From Symbiodinium natans (taxonomy: Eukaryota > Sar > Dinophyceae > Suessiales > Symbiodiniaceae), in contig CAJNDS010000473.1 in NCBI GenBank assembly GCA_905221605.1, positions 36,001-100,000 on the forward strand: a stretch of 64,000 nucleotides of DNA, written 5' to 3'. Shown one piece after another: positions 61,189-64,000 of this stretch; position 1 is the first letter of the stretch, and every line of letters begins with the position of its first letter. The notes beneath the pieces were generated by a model. It had not been told where the DNA came from and made no database searches. It saw nothing but the letters and a program-made list of their open reading frames with translations. Position numbers and translations under genes: made by a program.

Positions 61189-64000
61189 GATGATATTTCA
61201 CTTAAAGCGACTCATTATATCTATATATACATATATAGATATATACATATACATATATATATTTATATATATATTTGCATAGACGTCGCGCTCTTGTGGT
61301 TGCCATGATGTCAGCACACTTCAGTTCAGCACTGAAGGTCAAAAGTACAGTGCCACGCAGCACCACCGCCCCAACTTCCGAGCAGGACCACCGAGCCTCC
61401 ACAACAGCCACGCTTGGATCACTTTCAGTGGCAGGGCGCCATACCTGCTCGATTTCTCGGACAAGATCCCCTGCACTTCGTTGGGGCCATGGCCGTTGGG
61501 ATCCTGGTCGCCTGACACCGAGTTGGAATGAGCTCATATTATATCATGAAGAACCCGCGAACATGATTCAATGTGCCAAGGCTTGCCTCTGCCTCTTTCT
61601 GATCCGCAAAGTTTGCTTCAAGGTCCCCGAGAAGCACAGGCGAGATAGAGCCTCAAACGGGTAGTTGCCATGGACATGTACATGTCATGACTTTTCAGAC
61701 GGTGCTTGTCACAGGCATGTGAAGCTCAAAGAGGACGAGGAATCTGGGATGCTGTGATCCCAGACTGGCTCAGGCCATTTACTTGCATGGTAAATGCGAG
61801 ACTACAGATGACTGCTTGAGGCCGCCACAGATCGTTGGCCAGACCGGCGAAGATGCAGGCACTGCATGATGCACTGTGGTACATATATGAACATGAGTCT
61901 GATTCAGCATCTGCAGAGTTGCGTTCCATTGGGCGGAAGGGCCTTTTCAAACTGTCTCTGTTTCATTGCAGTGACAAGTTAAGTTCACGGTTCACCGTTT
62001 GTCCCGATCGATGTGAGCTAGTTGCTGAGGGTGCTTGACAAGTGCTCGGAAAAAAGGCTTTGACGCTTTCGTCATTGGCGATGATGAGACTGAGCACCTG
62101 GACGAGTGCGCCGTGTAGCTCCGTGTATCGCCTTGCTCTGTGCCGAGTGCCAAGACATTGAGAGCTGCCAGGTTCGTACCTCAACACTTTGCAGGTGAGG
62201 ATGCATGGTCTATGGGAGGTGTGCATTGGGGTTGCTCTGCACGCCTGGCCTCGAAAGGGTTCTTCTTTGAAGCGGCTTCAATGTTCTGAATATGCAGGTG
62301 GGGTCGGCGTGCGGCCTCCAAAGGTGCTTTCGATTTCATACGATTTTTGTAAAAACAAGTCCAACCATGTGGAAATCTGCGCTCTTCAGGAGGGCCGCTC
62401 TGACCCAGACTTGCTGGACGGCGCTTTGGACGAAGCTTGCTTGGCATTTCGCTTGCTTTGCTTACTTCTCTCGGCGCTTTCGCTTTCTTCTCTTGGCACT
62501 TTGGGTTGGTGCTTCGCTTGGCATCTCGCCTTTCAGGCTTGGCAATTCTGATTGTTGTCAGAAAGCAGTGCAGCGTGATGAAAGTGGTGCCATTGGGCTG
62601 TTGGATGGAATGTGAAAACCTTTGGTGAGCTTGCTGGCGAGTAGCAATGCGGTGGAGGCTTTCTTGTGAGCCCGTCTGCAGTCTGTGCTTTCTATGCTTT
62701 CTATGCTTTCTACAAGCAAGGACACTAGCTGGAGTGATTCCAAGCAGGGCGGGCGGCTCAGGAAACCAGTCCTGGCCGCTCTTACCTGTAGATGTTGCCC
62801 ACCCAGGTGGCCCTCCGCGCGGTGTGCCTGAAGGGCCATTGGACTAGTCAAGGTTGTGTAGTACCTCTGACAGGGCCAAGAGTATGTGATGGTATTGTTA
62901 TGCTCTTTTGAACTTCTCTCTCTACATCCTACAGCATTGCATATTGTTGCAGTGGCATATTGCTCATTGCTGGAAGAGTGCAGTCCAACCAATTCGGGAA
63001 GGACTTCTCAACTTCTCAGCTCTCTGAGCTGAGACAAGGGTTTGCGACGCCCCAAAAGGGAATCACAGGTTGCATGCTGGTGACATCTGGCACTACTGGC
63101 CGTGCGGTTGCATTTTGCGCAAGTTGCAAGGAAAGCTTGTTGGGACGTCATACTTCGTGTCTGTTTGGCAGGTCTGTGTCTTCCTGTGCTTCTCCCACTT
63201 CTCACAGCGTGCAGCCAAGTTCTCTGTGAACATTGCCAGAGAGTAGCAGTGTGGTTTAAGGTAGTTTAATGTGCTCCCATGGATCCTCCGCTCTTCTGGT
63301 CCCTCCTGACCCTCCTGACCCTCCTGACCCTCTGGCCTTCACGGCCCTCCTGATTCTGCCTTGCGGGCATGTATGAAAGGGCTCTGGTACGACCGACAAT
63401 CGGGGCTACAGATTCTTTTCGGGGCTACAAATTCTTTGCTCAAAACACACGAACAGGTGGTGGCCACTGGCTCCTCAATTGAATCTGTCGGTAAGAGGCA
63501 AATCTGTATAGTAAGGGCTGTATATGTATGACACTTGTTGGAAGACTCAAGTGCCGGTCAGCGTATGTCCATCAAATAGCACGAGCACGTCTTACCTTGA
63601 TCTCTTTGGCCCGCCGCGTCCGAAACAGTTGGTACCTCTTCGTTCAGAACTTGATTCGTGCATGTTGGTTCTCTTGTAAAGGATGCGCACTAAATGAGTT
63701 CAAAACAAGTTCAAGACTGCGAGGAGGGTGACAGCAGTCGAGACTGGCTTTGATGTTGTCAAAGTATGCGGTTGACTCTGCATCCCATGATGGAAAGCAG
63801 CACTCGAGCTTTTGCTGCCATCTGAGTATCTCCGGAAAAAGTCTAACGTCGCCCAGCTTCGCCTTTGAACGTGCGTCAGGTTCTGTTGCTTGATCTTTCA
63901 GCCGCCCTTCCTCCCCCCCCCCCCCCCCAACCCCACCATCTCAATTCGCCTGAGCAACAATCCACGGGCCTACCCATCATCCCTGCTGTGCAGCCCCTAT
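61189..64000. other. Right end of window, no gene supported
   Basis: An AT microsatellite (tatatatacata type) is at 61218-61280. Short tandem words lie at 62694-62712 (ctttctatg) and 63295-63345 (ccctcctga). A C-run is at 63915-63929. An exon-like piece QSNQFGKDFSTSQLSELRQG (62980-63040) is not backed by splice or domain evidence. Other frames overlap on both strands. Confidence 0.4.

Noticed and set aside
1-64000. CRISPR arrays, bacterial operons or tRNA genes
   Set aside because: No regularly spaced repeats with unique spacers, no Shine-Dalgarno-led gene runs, and no cloverleaf that could be recognised by eye.

Overview
This window reads as dinoflagellate DNA, most likely from a Symbiodiniaceae coral symbiont. 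Four independent signs point there: a divergent plastid-type 23S rRNA in a hairpin-rich minicircle-like setting (1-6063), interstitial arrays of the TTTAGGG telomere heptamer, protein-coding genes cut into many tiny exons whose introns start with GT, GC or GA and are bounded by AG|G at both ends, and a spliced-leader-like sequence inside a retroelement repeat. The identification rests on these signatures only; no database was searched.

Layout. 1-6063: about 1.25 diverged tandem copies of a roughly 4.84 kb plastid-minicircle-like unit (non-coding hairpin region plus 23S rRNA), ending inside a hairpin loop where nuclear-type sequence begins. 6064-8765: gene-poor DNA with a duplicated block, a TTTAGGG array and a subtelomere-like repeat. 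8766-22403: a LINE-type retrotransposon with a perfect 14-bp target-site duplication, interrupted by a second 5.16 kb retroelement (12510-17673) with split direct repeats (A1-ORFs-B1-A2-B2), the arrangement known from Ngaro/PAT-type elements of the DIRS order. 22418-26114: a higher-order tandem array, then telomere-like arrays that switch from the G-rich to the C-rich strand, as at a telomere fusion. 26.6-64 kb: single-copy-looking DNA with genes in many small exons.

Cellular genes supported. (1) A secreted CAP/SCP-like cysteine-rich protein with a sequon-dense Asn/Asp/Thr/Ser domain (about 26.67-27.77 kb), in more than one frame. (2) An Arl5-like small GTPase (30.26-32.34 kb), rebuilt from at least ten exons covering all the nucleotide-binding motifs. 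(3) A pepsin-family (A1) aspartyl protease (47.58 to at least 60.36 kb) whose second catalytic aspartate sits in the last codons before a 7,965-bp intron filled with a degenerate tandem repeat. (4) A possible multi-exon gene of unknown function at 44.7-46.2 kb. Weaker exon candidates are listed with low confidence. Relics of the LINE family occur at 29.28 kb and 41.5 kb.

The most interesting points are the nested split-direct-repeat retroelement without a visible tyrosine recombinase, the in-frame TGA between the gag-like and pol-like frames of both unrelated retroelements, the EN-RNase H-RT domain order of the LINE, the minicircle/nuclear junction at a hairpin tip, and the protease gene with a giant repeat-filled intron between the third and fourth bases after its DSG codons. 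Frames, motifs and splice sites were read by eye. Exon borders are predictions without transcript evidence.
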